NCBI RefSeq assembly: GCF_009618275.1
Contig: NZ_WIAD01000004.1
Span: 62,001-126,000 of the forward strand
Direction: 5' to 3'
Length of the DNA stretch: 64,000 nt
DNA from: Roseimaritima sediminicola
Lineage (GTDB): Bacteria > Planctomycetota > Planctomycetia > Pirellulales > Pirellulaceae
The notes under the pieces were generated by a model. The model saw only the letters and a program-made list of their open reading frames with translations. It was not told the origin of the DNA and did no database searches. Numbering within the stretch: the first letter of the stretch is position 1; each line of letters begins with the position of its first letter. Positions 17,781 through 25,042 of this stretch are shown in pieces. A program made the translations under genes and the position numbers.

Positions 17781-18311
17781 CTAATTGGCCGTGATCGTGC
17801 CGTAGACCGTCGTGCAGTAGGTACCGGGAATCAGCGTGCCCGCATTCCCAGAATCAAACGATACGGTCAGTTCCAGTTCGGCGTTGCCCGGGCCGCTGGA
17901 GCTGGCCTCGACCTGAGCCGTCAGATCCGGGACCACCAAACTGATGTCGGACTGGTCGCTGGGCGTGTCGACGGTCCAGTTGGCCGCGGCGTCGGACGAA
18001 CGGATGGCCAGGGCCAAATGCACGTCGCGGGTACTGACCGGCAACACGTTGTGAACGAAACCGGTCAAGGTTTTGAAAACGACCGTCGCCCCATCGGCGT
18101 CGTTGCACAAGACGTTGAAGGTTTGCGGCGCAAACGGTTTAACACCGGCCGTCCCGTCGTGGATCAAGTAAATCGGACCGTTGGGGCACAGCAGCCCCAG
18201 CGAGGCCTGAACGGTCGTGCAGAATTCCAGCGAAGCCGCAGTCTGGGCATTGGCGGGCTGGAAGCTTGCCAACGCGATTCCTAGCCACAACGCAATCGTC
18301 ATCCGACGCAT
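17781..18311 (-). CDS. Secreted spore-coat-U/fimbrial-subunit-like protein
   Basis: About 176 residues with a clear signal peptide ending 'PANAQ'. The mature part is Thr/Ser/Val-rich beta-sandwich sequence ending 'PGTYCTTVYGTITAN', the C-terminal signature shared by SCPU-domain and some pilus subunit proteins ('PGtY...v..ti..n'). Four cysteines are visible in the mature part. It is the first gene of a three-gene set with the secretin and the chaperone-like protein (gap of 53 bp to the secretin start). It is therefore the best candidate for the exported subunit. The family assignment is by pattern only. Confidence 0.6.
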   Translation of the reverse strand: MRRMTIALWLGIALASFQPANAQTAASLEFCTTVQASLGLLCPNGPIYLIHDGTAGVKPFAPQTFNVLCNDADGATVVFKTLTGFVHNVLPVSTRDVHLALAIRSSDAAANWTVDTPSDQSDISLVVPDLTAQVEASSSGPGNAELELTVSFDSGNAGTLIPGTYCTTVYGTITAN

Positions 18312-18323
18312 TGAATGCCCCAC

Positions 18324-18485
18324 CGAGATATACAGAGAAGGAAGTACGGAATTACTTCTCGAGTTGCCCTAGTCGACCGCCTTCGGCTTCAGCTAGCCCG
18401 AACGGGAGACCCGGTTACTCCCCGAAACGGCCTCCCGCTTCTGTTTTCGGTCATTCGTCTCGTTGACATCACCGTTTTTTTTCGC
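18324..18485 (-). other. Structured 5' leader candidate of the pilin/secretin cluster
   Basis: On the minus strand this 160-bp stretch contains several nested stems: CGGGAG...CTCCCG, CTAG-GCC-GAA-GGC-CTAG, and GAAGTA...TACTTC shortly before the pilin-like start. It was compared by eye with the c-di-GMP-I class and does not match its conserved core. A regulatory role is only suggested by density of pairing. Confidence 0.3.
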
Positions 18486-19364
18486 TCAACGGAAATCGTA
18501 TTCGGGATTGGAAATATCGAAATCCGGGTCGCCCAGGCCTGGATTGACCTTCAGCCGGACGTAGGAGTACTCCTCTTCCAACACGGGCTGGCCGCCGGGC
18601 TGCTCGGGCCAGGAATAGGACTCGTAGCGGATCGGTAGGTTGTGTTGCTTGTCGAAGTAGACGCGGGCGCGGTGGAAATCGAAATGCTCGCGGCGCTCGG
18701 GATGCACCACTTCCAACATCGTGCACTCGACGTCACCGATGCGGGCGTCGCGGTAGAACTGGACCTGGCATTCTTCGTAGCGGCGGTGGCGATTGCCGGT
18801 TTCGATCAACTTCTCGACCAGGTTTTCGATGCCGATTTCGGTGATCGGATAGCGTTGGCCTCGCATGGCCAGGTAGCCGTGGGGATCGAGGTGGACGTTG
18901 ATCATGCCTTTCAACCCCGACTCGTGCACGATCATTTTGCCTTCGTTCTCACCCTCGACCCAGATCACTTCGCGGCCCCGGACGTCGGACGGTTTGAGAA
19001 ACTTCAGATACACGCTCAGCGGCGTTTTCAGGTCCCCATTGGCATCCGTTTTGCGATTGCGGACCTTGACCTGGGCGTACTGCAGGGGCGGCAACACCCC
19101 GTCGACCCGGCAACGCTTGACGAACAGGGCCGTGTAGCCATGCACGTTGTTTTGGATGTGCTGGAGGCTGGCCTGGGCCATGGCCAGGGCCGGATCCAAC
19201 GGATGCGATTTGGTTTTCGGCTCGGGCACGCGATTCAGCATCGTCGTGCGGGCCACCGGTTCGACCAACTGGGGCGTGGGAGCCTGGGCCGCCGTGGCCA
19301 GCGGTATCGCCACCCCAAAGACGAGCACAACGAGACGAACGGTTGGGTGAATCTTGGCAGGCAT
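18486..19364 (-). CDS. DUF1571 family exported protein
   Basis: 292 residues with a signal peptide (cleavage near 'ATAAQ'). The body matches DUF1571 proteins, which are frequent in planctomycetes and have a LolA/LolB-like half-barrel flavour. Recognisable motifs are 'VHGYTALFVKRCRVDG.L', 'SVYLKFLKPSDVRGREVIWVEG', 'GMINVHLDP.G' and 'ARVYFDKQHNLPIRYESYSWP'. A lipid- or lipoprotein-carrier role has been proposed for such folds but is not shown for this family. It lies upstream of the pilin/secretin set on the same strand with a 170-bp gap, so it may have its own promoter. Confidence 0.85.
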   Translation of the reverse strand: MPAKIHPTVRLVVLVFGVAIPLATAAQAPTPQLVEPVARTTMLNRVPEPKTKSHPLDPALAMAQASLQHIQNNVHGYTALFVKRCRVDGVLPPLQYAQVKVRNRKTDANGDLKTPLSVYLKFLKPSDVRGREVIWVEGENEGKMIVHESGLKGMINVHLDPHGYLAMRGQRYPITEIGIENLVEKLIETGNRHRRYEECQVQFYRDARIGDVECTMLEVVHPERREHFDFHRARVYFDKQHNLPIRYESYSWPEQPGGQPVLEEEYSYVRLKVNPGLGDPDFDISNPEYDFR

Positions 19365-19569
19365 GGTCCATTCCTCCAGCTGTCACGGTGAAACCTCTAA
19401 GTGAGGCGAGCGGACGTTAGCAAAAACCTTGACTTCAACACCATGTGAATCTGCGGAGAAAAACGATGGGTTGCCACGATCGGTGCAGAGCTGTTAGTGC
19501 GTATCACACTCGCTGTCGAAGGGCGGTTCCTGCGACGCCTGTTCCCGCTACGACCGGAGCGACCCTGCG

Positions 19570-20814
19570 ATGATTCTTCCCAACCACGACACGTCCGCCC
19601 CGCCGATCGGCGGGACGGTTGCCCCTGGTTTCGAAGCGGTTCGCACCGCGTTTGAAGAGAATTTTCGTCGCGGTGGTCCCCAGGGCGCCGCCTGTGCGGT
19701 CTACCATCGCGGCCGCAAAGTGGTCGATCTGTGGGGCGGCTACCAGGACATCGAACGCCGCGTTCCCTGGACGCCCGAGACGCTGACGTTGACCTTTTCG
19801 GTCACCAAAGGCATGGCCGCCGCCGCCATGGTGGTCGCCCTGGACCGAGGCCTGTTCCAGCTCGATGCGCCGGTGGCCGATTACTGGCCGGAGTTCGCTC
19901 GAGGCGGCAAACACGCCATCACGGTGCGGCAATTGTTGGCCCATCAAGCCGGTTTGATCGGCCTGGATCGGCAGCTGGATGCGGCCATCCTGGCGGACCC
20001 GCAGCGGCTGGCCGTGCGGTTGGCCGACCAGCGACCGCACTGGACGCCCGGCGAACGCCACGGCTACCACACCGTGACGCTGGGCTGGTATCAGAGCGAA
20101 CTGCTGCGGCGAACCGACCCGGCCGGTCGCTCGGTGGGCGAGTTTTTTCGCGACGAGATCGCGGAACCGTTGGCGGCGGATTTTCTGATCGGTTTGCCCC
20201 AGGACGTCGACGAGTCGCGGCTGAGCCGGATCGAAGGTTTTCACCGGGTGGCCATGCTGGCTCACCTGCACGAGCTGCCGCCGCGGATGGTGCTGGCCGG
20301 CGCCTGGCCTCGGTCCTTGGTGGCCCGCTCGATCCGCACGCTGCCGCTGAACAATCCGGCGCATCTGGCCGATTCGCCGTTCCGCCACGTCGAAATCCCC
20401 TCGGCAGGCGGCTTCGGCACGGCCCTGGGAATCGCGCGCGTGTACGACTGCCTGGTCCGCGGCGGCGCCGAACTGGGTCTGGGCCCCGCCACCCGAACCG
20501 TCCTGCACGCCCCCTCCACGCTGCCCGGCAGCGGCCTCGAAGACGCCATCCTCAAAATTCCCACCTGCTATCACCTGGGTTTCTCACGCCCCAGCGACGG
20601 CTTTCCCTTTGGCAGCGATGCCACGGCCTATGGTTGCCCCGGAGCCGGCGGTTCGTTCGGGATGGCCGACCCCCAGCAGGAATTGGCCTTTGCCTTCGTC
20701 ACCAACAAGATGGGTTTCCGGCTGTTCGACGATCCCCGCGAGCGGGCCGTCCGCGAAGCCTGCTACCGCTGTCTCGGCGCCGCCGCCCCAAAGCGCATCG
20801 CCGCCGTGGCATAG
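19570..20814 (+). CDS. Serine hydrolase, beta-lactamase/esterase family (class C fold)
   Basis: 414 residues. The SxxK catalytic motif is Ser77-Val-Thr-Lys80 in 'LTFSVTKGMAAAAM'. A Tyr motif follows in 'HGYHTVTLGWYQSELLRR', and the C-terminal 'YGCPGAGGSFGMADP' corresponds to the third conserved box. The features fit family VIII esterases/penicillin-binding-protein-like hydrolases, often annotated as beta-lactamase, rather than a resistance enzyme. No signal peptide is seen, so it is probably cytoplasmic. A CGGAG ribosome-binding site precedes the ATG. It is monocistronic and convergent with the RND gene. Confidence 0.87.
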   Translation: MILPNHDTSAPPIGGTVAPGFEAVRTAFEENFRRGGPQGAACAVYHRGRKVVDLWGGYQDIERRVPWTPETLTLTFSVTKGMAAAAMVVALDRGLFQLDAPVADYWPEFARGGKHAITVRQLLAHQAGLIGLDRQLDAAILADPQRLAVRLADQRPHWTPGERHGYHTVTLGWYQSELLRRTDPAGRSVGEFFRDEIAEPLAADFLIGLPQDVDESRLSRIEGFHRVAMLAHLHELPPRMVLAGAWPRSLVARSIRTLPLNNPAHLADSPFRHVEIPSAGGFGTALGIARVYDCLVRGGAELGLGPATRTVLHAPSTLPGSGLEDAILKIPTCYHLGFSRPSDGFPFGSDATAYGCPGAGGSFGMADPQQELAFAFVTNKMGFRLFDDPRERAVREACYRCLGAAAPKRIAAVA

Positions 20815-20864
20815 GCCACCAGTGGCACAGGCTTCCAGTGGCATAGGCTTCCAGCCTGTGAAAT
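20815..20864. repeat. GGCATAGGCTTCCAGCCTG-type intergenic repeats
   Basis: One full and two degenerate copies of TGGCATAGGCTTCCAGCCTG follow the stop of the hydrolase gene directly. Further copies are at 30550-30574, 33683-33798, 37799-37825 and 37888-37915. Confidence 0.85.
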
Positions 20865-20956
20865 CCCCCGGTAGCCAAACTCACCAGAGTTTGGAGAGAT
20901 TAGTCGTAGCCGAACTCGCCAGAGTTTGGAGGGTGAGATCTGAGATCTGAGATTTG

Positions 20957-21271
20957 CTGACTCCGGCGGAATCTATGTACGAATAGAATCTTTTACTCCC
21001 CTCTCCCCCGAAGCCTGGCGAGCCTAAGCGAGTCAGGCTTCGGGGGAGAGGGGTTGGGGGTGAGGGGGACCAGCAGAGCAGCACCACCACTTCCGCGTCT
21101 CGATGCGGTGCGGGAATCGGAAAGGCGTACGCAAACAAGCATTCCGTTGCACCCGAGCCCCCTCACCCCCGGCCCCTCTCCCACCACGGCTTCACTCGCT
21201 GACGCTCGCGGCGCCGCGGGGGAGAGGGGAGAAAACGATTCTTCTCATACATAGATTCCGCCGGAGTCAGA
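20957..21271. repeat. 315-bp inverted-repeat element with two internal palindromes
   Basis: The ends are near-perfect inverted repeats of about 52 bp, starting CTGACTCCGGCGGAATCTAT on the left. Just inside them, two palindromes with CCCTCTCCCCC...GGGGGAGAGGG arms (20997-21068 and 21160-21235) flank a non-palindromic core of about 90 bp. A relative in the opposite orientation is at 57045-57312. No open frame inside is convincing. Confidence 0.85.
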
Positions 21272-21296
21272 AGATTTGGTATCTGCGTACGATCCA

Positions 21297-21426
21297 AACT
21301 CACCACTCACCACTCGCCACTCACCACTCGCCACTCGCCACTCAACCAACAACCAACAACCAACAACCAACAACCAACAACCAACAACCAACAACCAACA
21401 ACCAACAACCAACAACCAACAACCAA
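21297..21426. repeat. Two successive heptamer arrays (CTCACCA/CTCGCCA then CAACCAA)
   Basis: About seven 7-bp units of the ACTCACC/ACTCGCC type run to 21341. About twelve AACCAAC/AACAACC units then follow to 21426. They lie between convergent genes. Confidence 0.92.
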
Positions 21427-21442
21427 AGTCTGTCGACTTCAG

Positions 21443-23776
21443 CTACGGTGTTGGCGACTTATCTTGCCGGCGTCGGCGTTCGAATCTTCGGCCCAGCGGG
21501 CCGGCGAGGATCGCCGGCAGCAGCGCCAGGTCGCCGATGATGGCGGCCAACAACAGGGCGACCATCAACCAGGCAAAGTGCAGGATCGGCACGAACGAGC
21601 TGGCCGCAAAGACCAACAAACCGCCACAGCAGATCAGCGTCGTGTGCAGCATCGCGCCGGCACAGCGGTGAAACGCCAGCCGCAGCGACGCCAGCCGTGA
21701 GCGGCCCTCGCCGATCCCGCGGCGGAACCAGGTCAGGAAGTGCACCGTGTCGTCGACCGCGATGCCCAACGCCGCACTGGCCGTCATCACCGAGCCGATC
21801 TGGATCGGGATGTCCACCCACTCCAGACCCCCGAAGACGACCACCGCGGGAAACAGATTCGGAATCATCGCCAGAGCCGCGGCCCAGACGCTGCGAAGGA
21901 CCACGACCAAGACCACGGCGATCACGCCGAAGGCCGCCAGGAAGCTGCGGAACAGGTCCTGCAACAGCTGCCGCTGGGCTTTGTAGATCAACGGGATCAC
22001 GCCGGTGTAGGTGCCGCTGGCCTCCGCAGCGGCCAATATCGGATCGATCTCGCCCCGCAGCCGTTCGGCAAACAGGCCGTAGTCCAACTCGCCGATCGCC
22101 GGGGCGCGCACCGTGATCCGCCACAACCGTTGCTCGTCGGTGTCGGTCACGTAGCCCGTCTCGCGCAATCGCTCCAGCGTCTCCGGGCGGTTGATCATCT
22201 GCCGCCGCGCCACATCGGCCACCCCGCCACGACGCGGCAGGGACGGCGAGAAATTGATCGCCGACATCGTGGCGACCGAATCGTCCATCGCCTGGATGCG
22301 GCCCTGTACCCGGGCGACCGTGCGAAGCTGCTCGACCAGCGACTGGTCGCTGTCGCGATCGATGTGGACCACCACCTCCAGCGGCACCATCGGGCCGATG
22401 TTCTCTTCCAACCAGCGGTAGTCCTGAATCGCGGGACTACCGGGCAAGAAGCGGTCCTGCAGCCGTACCGTCGATTTCACACGGGGCAAGCCGACCGCTC
22501 CCAGGGCCATGATCGTCAAGCACACGACCAACACCCACCCGTGACGGCGGATGATGAAATCGATCACCCGCTCGCCAAAGTCCCGTGTGGTCACCGCCGT
22601 CGCTCCACCGTGGGCCCAAGCCAGCTCCGCCGCGTCTTGATCGGCCTGTGTTTTGTCCGTCGCGTTCTCGCCTGCGGCGGTTTTGCCAGCCGGTGTTTCG
22701 CCTGTCGCAGAGCGTTTTCCCGCCGGCCGCACACGGAACACGGTCAGCGCCGCGGGCATCAGCACAAACAGAACCGCCACCCCGGCCACGATCCCCGAGG
22801 CGGAATAGATGCCGAAGGTGCGGATCGGGTCGATCTTGCTGAGGACCAGCGAAGCCAGCCCGATGCCGGTCGTCAGAGCGGCCAACGCACAGGGCAACCA
22901 ACCGTGCCGCAACGCTTGGCCAAGGGCGGCGGCCGGCGAAGCGTGCTCGAGCGCATCGCGGTAGTAATTGGCCAGATGGACCGCCGAGGAAATGCTCAAT
23001 ACATAAACCAACGGCGGCAGCATCGTCATCAACAGATTCATCGTGCCGCCGGTAAAGGCCAAAATGGCCAGCGACAACAGCGTGCTGTAACCGGCCACGG
23101 CCAACACGATCACCGCCATCGCCACCGAGCGTAGCCGGATCGTGGCGATGATGAAGGAGAGCAATCCCGAGACGCCGGCCAGCTGAAACAACAACCGCCG
23201 GCTCTCGCGGTCGATCGCCGCGGCGTCGACCGTGGGTCCGCCCAGCCGCAGCGATTCGGCGTCCAGCCCCGGCACCTGCTGGGCTTGTTCGAAGATGGCA
23301 TCGACCGTTTGCACGCGATCGCTCTTGCCGGGTTCGGACGTCGACAACACCAGGCACGTCGTCTGAGCGTCGGGGCCGACCAACACGCCTCGCAGGCGCC
23401 GCGCGGCCGCCCGCTCGCTCAGCTCCAGCGGCGGTTGCATCAATCGCTCGATGACGGCGGGACCGGAGCGCACGCGTTCGAACCACGGCGAGGCTCTCAG
23501 GCCCGAGGCCATCGCCTCCAGCCGCGGATCCTCCAGCGTACAGCCGGGCCAGCTGACCACGGCGATTTCGTCGCTGCCGAACTGTTCGAGAAACCAGTCA
23601 TAGCGATCGGTTTCGGCGAAATCTCGCGGCAACCACTGGCGGGGATCGTTCGACGTGCTCCGCAGCGCCAACAGGGCTCCCCAGACCACCAGGGGCGCAG
23701 CGAGTAGTAAGACCGCCAAAGTCCATTTTGCGGAGGTGGTTCGAGAACCTGGCGTCCTGCTGCCGGGCGTGCTCAT
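21443..23776 (-). CDS. RND-superfamily (MMPL/HAE-type) membrane exporter
   Basis: About 777 residues from the ATG that overlaps the upstream hydrolase stop by 4 bp. TM1 lies at about residues 18-40. A periplasmic loop is followed by a TM cluster with the sterol-sensing/RND pattern ('LAFTGGTMNLLMTMLPPLVYVLSISSAVHLANYYRDA'), and a second half repeats it ('SVMTASAALGIAVDDTVHFLTWFRR'). Two such halves of five to six helices each are the RND/MMPL architecture. A Lys/Thr-rich cytoplasmic insert (about 380-410) is low complexity. These proteins export lipids or hydrophobic compounds by proton antiport; the substrate cannot be told. It is co-transcribed with the alpha/beta hydrolase. Confidence 0.87.
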   Translation of the reverse strand: MSTPGSRTPGSRTTSAKWTLAVLLLAAPLVVWGALLALRSTSNDPRQWLPRDFAETDRYDWFLEQFGSDEIAVVSWPGCTLEDPRLEAMASGLRASPWFERVRSGPAVIERLMQPPLELSERAAARRLRGVLVGPDAQTTCLVLSTSEPGKSDRVQTVDAIFEQAQQVPGLDAESLRLGGPTVDAAAIDRESRRLLFQLAGVSGLLSFIIATIRLRSVAMAVIVLAVAGYSTLLSLAILAFTGGTMNLLMTMLPPLVYVLSISSAVHLANYYRDALEHASPAAALGQALRHGWLPCALAALTTGIGLASLVLSKIDPIRTFGIYSASGIVAGVAVLFVLMPAALTVFRVRPAGKRSATGETPAGKTAAGENATDKTQADQDAAELAWAHGGATAVTTRDFGERVIDFIIRRHGWVLVVCLTIMALGAVGLPRVKSTVRLQDRFLPGSPAIQDYRWLEENIGPMVPLEVVVHIDRDSDQSLVEQLRTVARVQGRIQAMDDSVATMSAINFSPSLPRRGGVADVARRQMINRPETLERLRETGYVTDTDEQRLWRITVRAPAIGELDYGLFAERLRGEIDPILAAAEASGTYTGVIPLIYKAQRQLLQDLFRSFLAAFGVIAVVLVVVLRSVWAAALAMIPNLFPAVVVFGGLEWVDIPIQIGSVMTASAALGIAVDDTVHFLTWFRRGIGEGRSRLASLRLAFHRCAGAMLHTTLICCGGLLVFAASSFVPILHFAWLMVALLLAAIIGDLALLPAILAGPLGRRFERRRRQDKSPTP

Positions 23777-24579
23777 GCGGTCGCGAAACACTCCGGCAAG
23801 AACGCTTGCAGCTGCTCGGCAAACGCATCCGGACGTTCCCAGTTGGGCGCGTGCCCGCACTCTTCGATAAAGGCCAGTCGCGATCCGGCAATCCGCCGCT
23901 GGAACTCCTCACCGGTCGACGGCGGAGTGATCTCGTCGTTGCGGCCCCAGATGATCAACGTCGGCAACTGCAACTGACTCAACTCGTCCTCGACCGTACG
24001 ATCTCGCGTCGCCCGCGAAACCCGCAGCAGGAAACGGACGTAGTCGCGGTCCGACAGAGCGGCGTGCCAGTGGTCGACCAAGGCGTCGCTGACGATCGAC
24101 TCGTCGTACAAAATGCCCTCGATGGTGCTCCGCACGAAGCTCCGCGTCGGTTTCGCTCGCAGGCCCCGGATCGGGCTGCGTTCGAACAGGCCCGCACTGC
24201 CGGCCAACACCAACCCGCTGGCCATCTCCGGATGCTTGACGCACAGATCGATCGCGACCAAGCCTCCCAGGGAATTGCCGCACAGGACGACCTGGTCGAG
24301 TTCCAGCTGGTCGACCAACTGCTCGACCGCCTGGCTCAGGTCGCCGATCGTCTGCATGCCGTGGTGTCGACGGCCGGGCTGGGGGTCGATCGGCAACTGC
24401 GGGGCCACCACGCGGTAGCGGTCCGAGAGGGTTTCCATCACGTCCAGCCAGTGTTCGGGCGTCCCGAACAATCCGTGCAGGAAGAGGATCGTTTCGGGCC
24501 CTTCGCCCAAATCGACCACCTGACTCAGATCGATCGGGCAACATTGCCTGGGCTGTTTCGCGGCCTTGATTCTAAGCAT
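23773..24579 (-). CDS. Alpha/beta-hydrolase family protein
   Basis: 268 residues with the alpha/beta-hydrolase layout: oxyanion segment 'FLHGLFGTPEHW' near residue 35, nucleophile elbow Gly-Asn-Ser-Leu-Gly-Gly near residue 102, acid region 'LIIWGRNDEITP' near 210, and catalytic His in 'ECGHAPNWERPDAF' near 244. No signal peptide, so cytoplasmic. An esterase or C-C hydrolase activity is expected. It is the first gene of a two-gene unit with the RND exporter (ATGA overlap), which suggests processing or supply of an exported lipid-like compound. Confidence 0.88.
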   Translation of the reverse strand: MLRIKAAKQPRQCCPIDLSQVVDLGEGPETILFLHGLFGTPEHWLDVMETLSDRYRVVAPQLPIDPQPGRRHHGMQTIGDLSQAVEQLVDQLELDQVVLCGNSLGGLVAIDLCVKHPEMASGLVLAGSAGLFERSPIRGLRAKPTRSFVRSTIEGILYDESIVSDALVDHWHAALSDRDYVRFLLRVSRATRDRTVEDELSQLQLPTLIIWGRNDEITPPSTGEEFQRRIAGSRLAFIEECGHAPNWERPDAFAEQLQAFLPECFATA

Positions 24580-25042
24580 CTATCGTACACTTTCGTGATA
24601 TCGTGGAAGAGGCTCACTCGCGATCCCCTACAGTCCGCCGGGCCCCATCATAACGCATTCGTTCTCTCGCTCCGCCTTCGCGGCGGGCTGCGGCCATTGT
24701 TTCTTTACCGCACGGCGAGACAAGGCTTGCCACAGTCCCCGCCGGCGCGCCCAAAGCAACTCGCGCCACCAAGCATGGGTTTTATTGTTGGGCGTTGGCA
24801 AGTTAAATCAAGGTGAAATGAGATCTCCCCCCCGCTACCCCACCGCCGGCGGACGCTTTGAAACGCTGCCACGGATTGTCCGGATTCTGCCGATCGACGG
24901 CTTTGAACAGGAAACTTGGCCAGGGCCGCCCTTGCCAACCGCCCGCTCGGGGCAATGAAAGATTGCAAGCATAAGGTGACAGCATTCGCGCACCAGATGG
25001 AAGAATGCAAGCATCACGTGAAAGAAAGCTCGCACTCACCGC
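24580..25042. other. Intergenic region without identified gene
   Basis: 463 bp between two minus-strand genes. A short plus-strand frame (24957-25107) reading Lys-Asp-Cys-Lys-His repeats overlaps the neighbouring gene and has no ribosome-binding site or homology, so it was not called. No strong hairpin plus T-run was seen. Confidence 0.4.

Noticed and set aside
18324-18485. c-di-GMP-I riboswitch
   Set aside because: Some local pairing matches, but the conserved GCAAAGCC and GGUUACC core elements are not in the required places on the coding strand.
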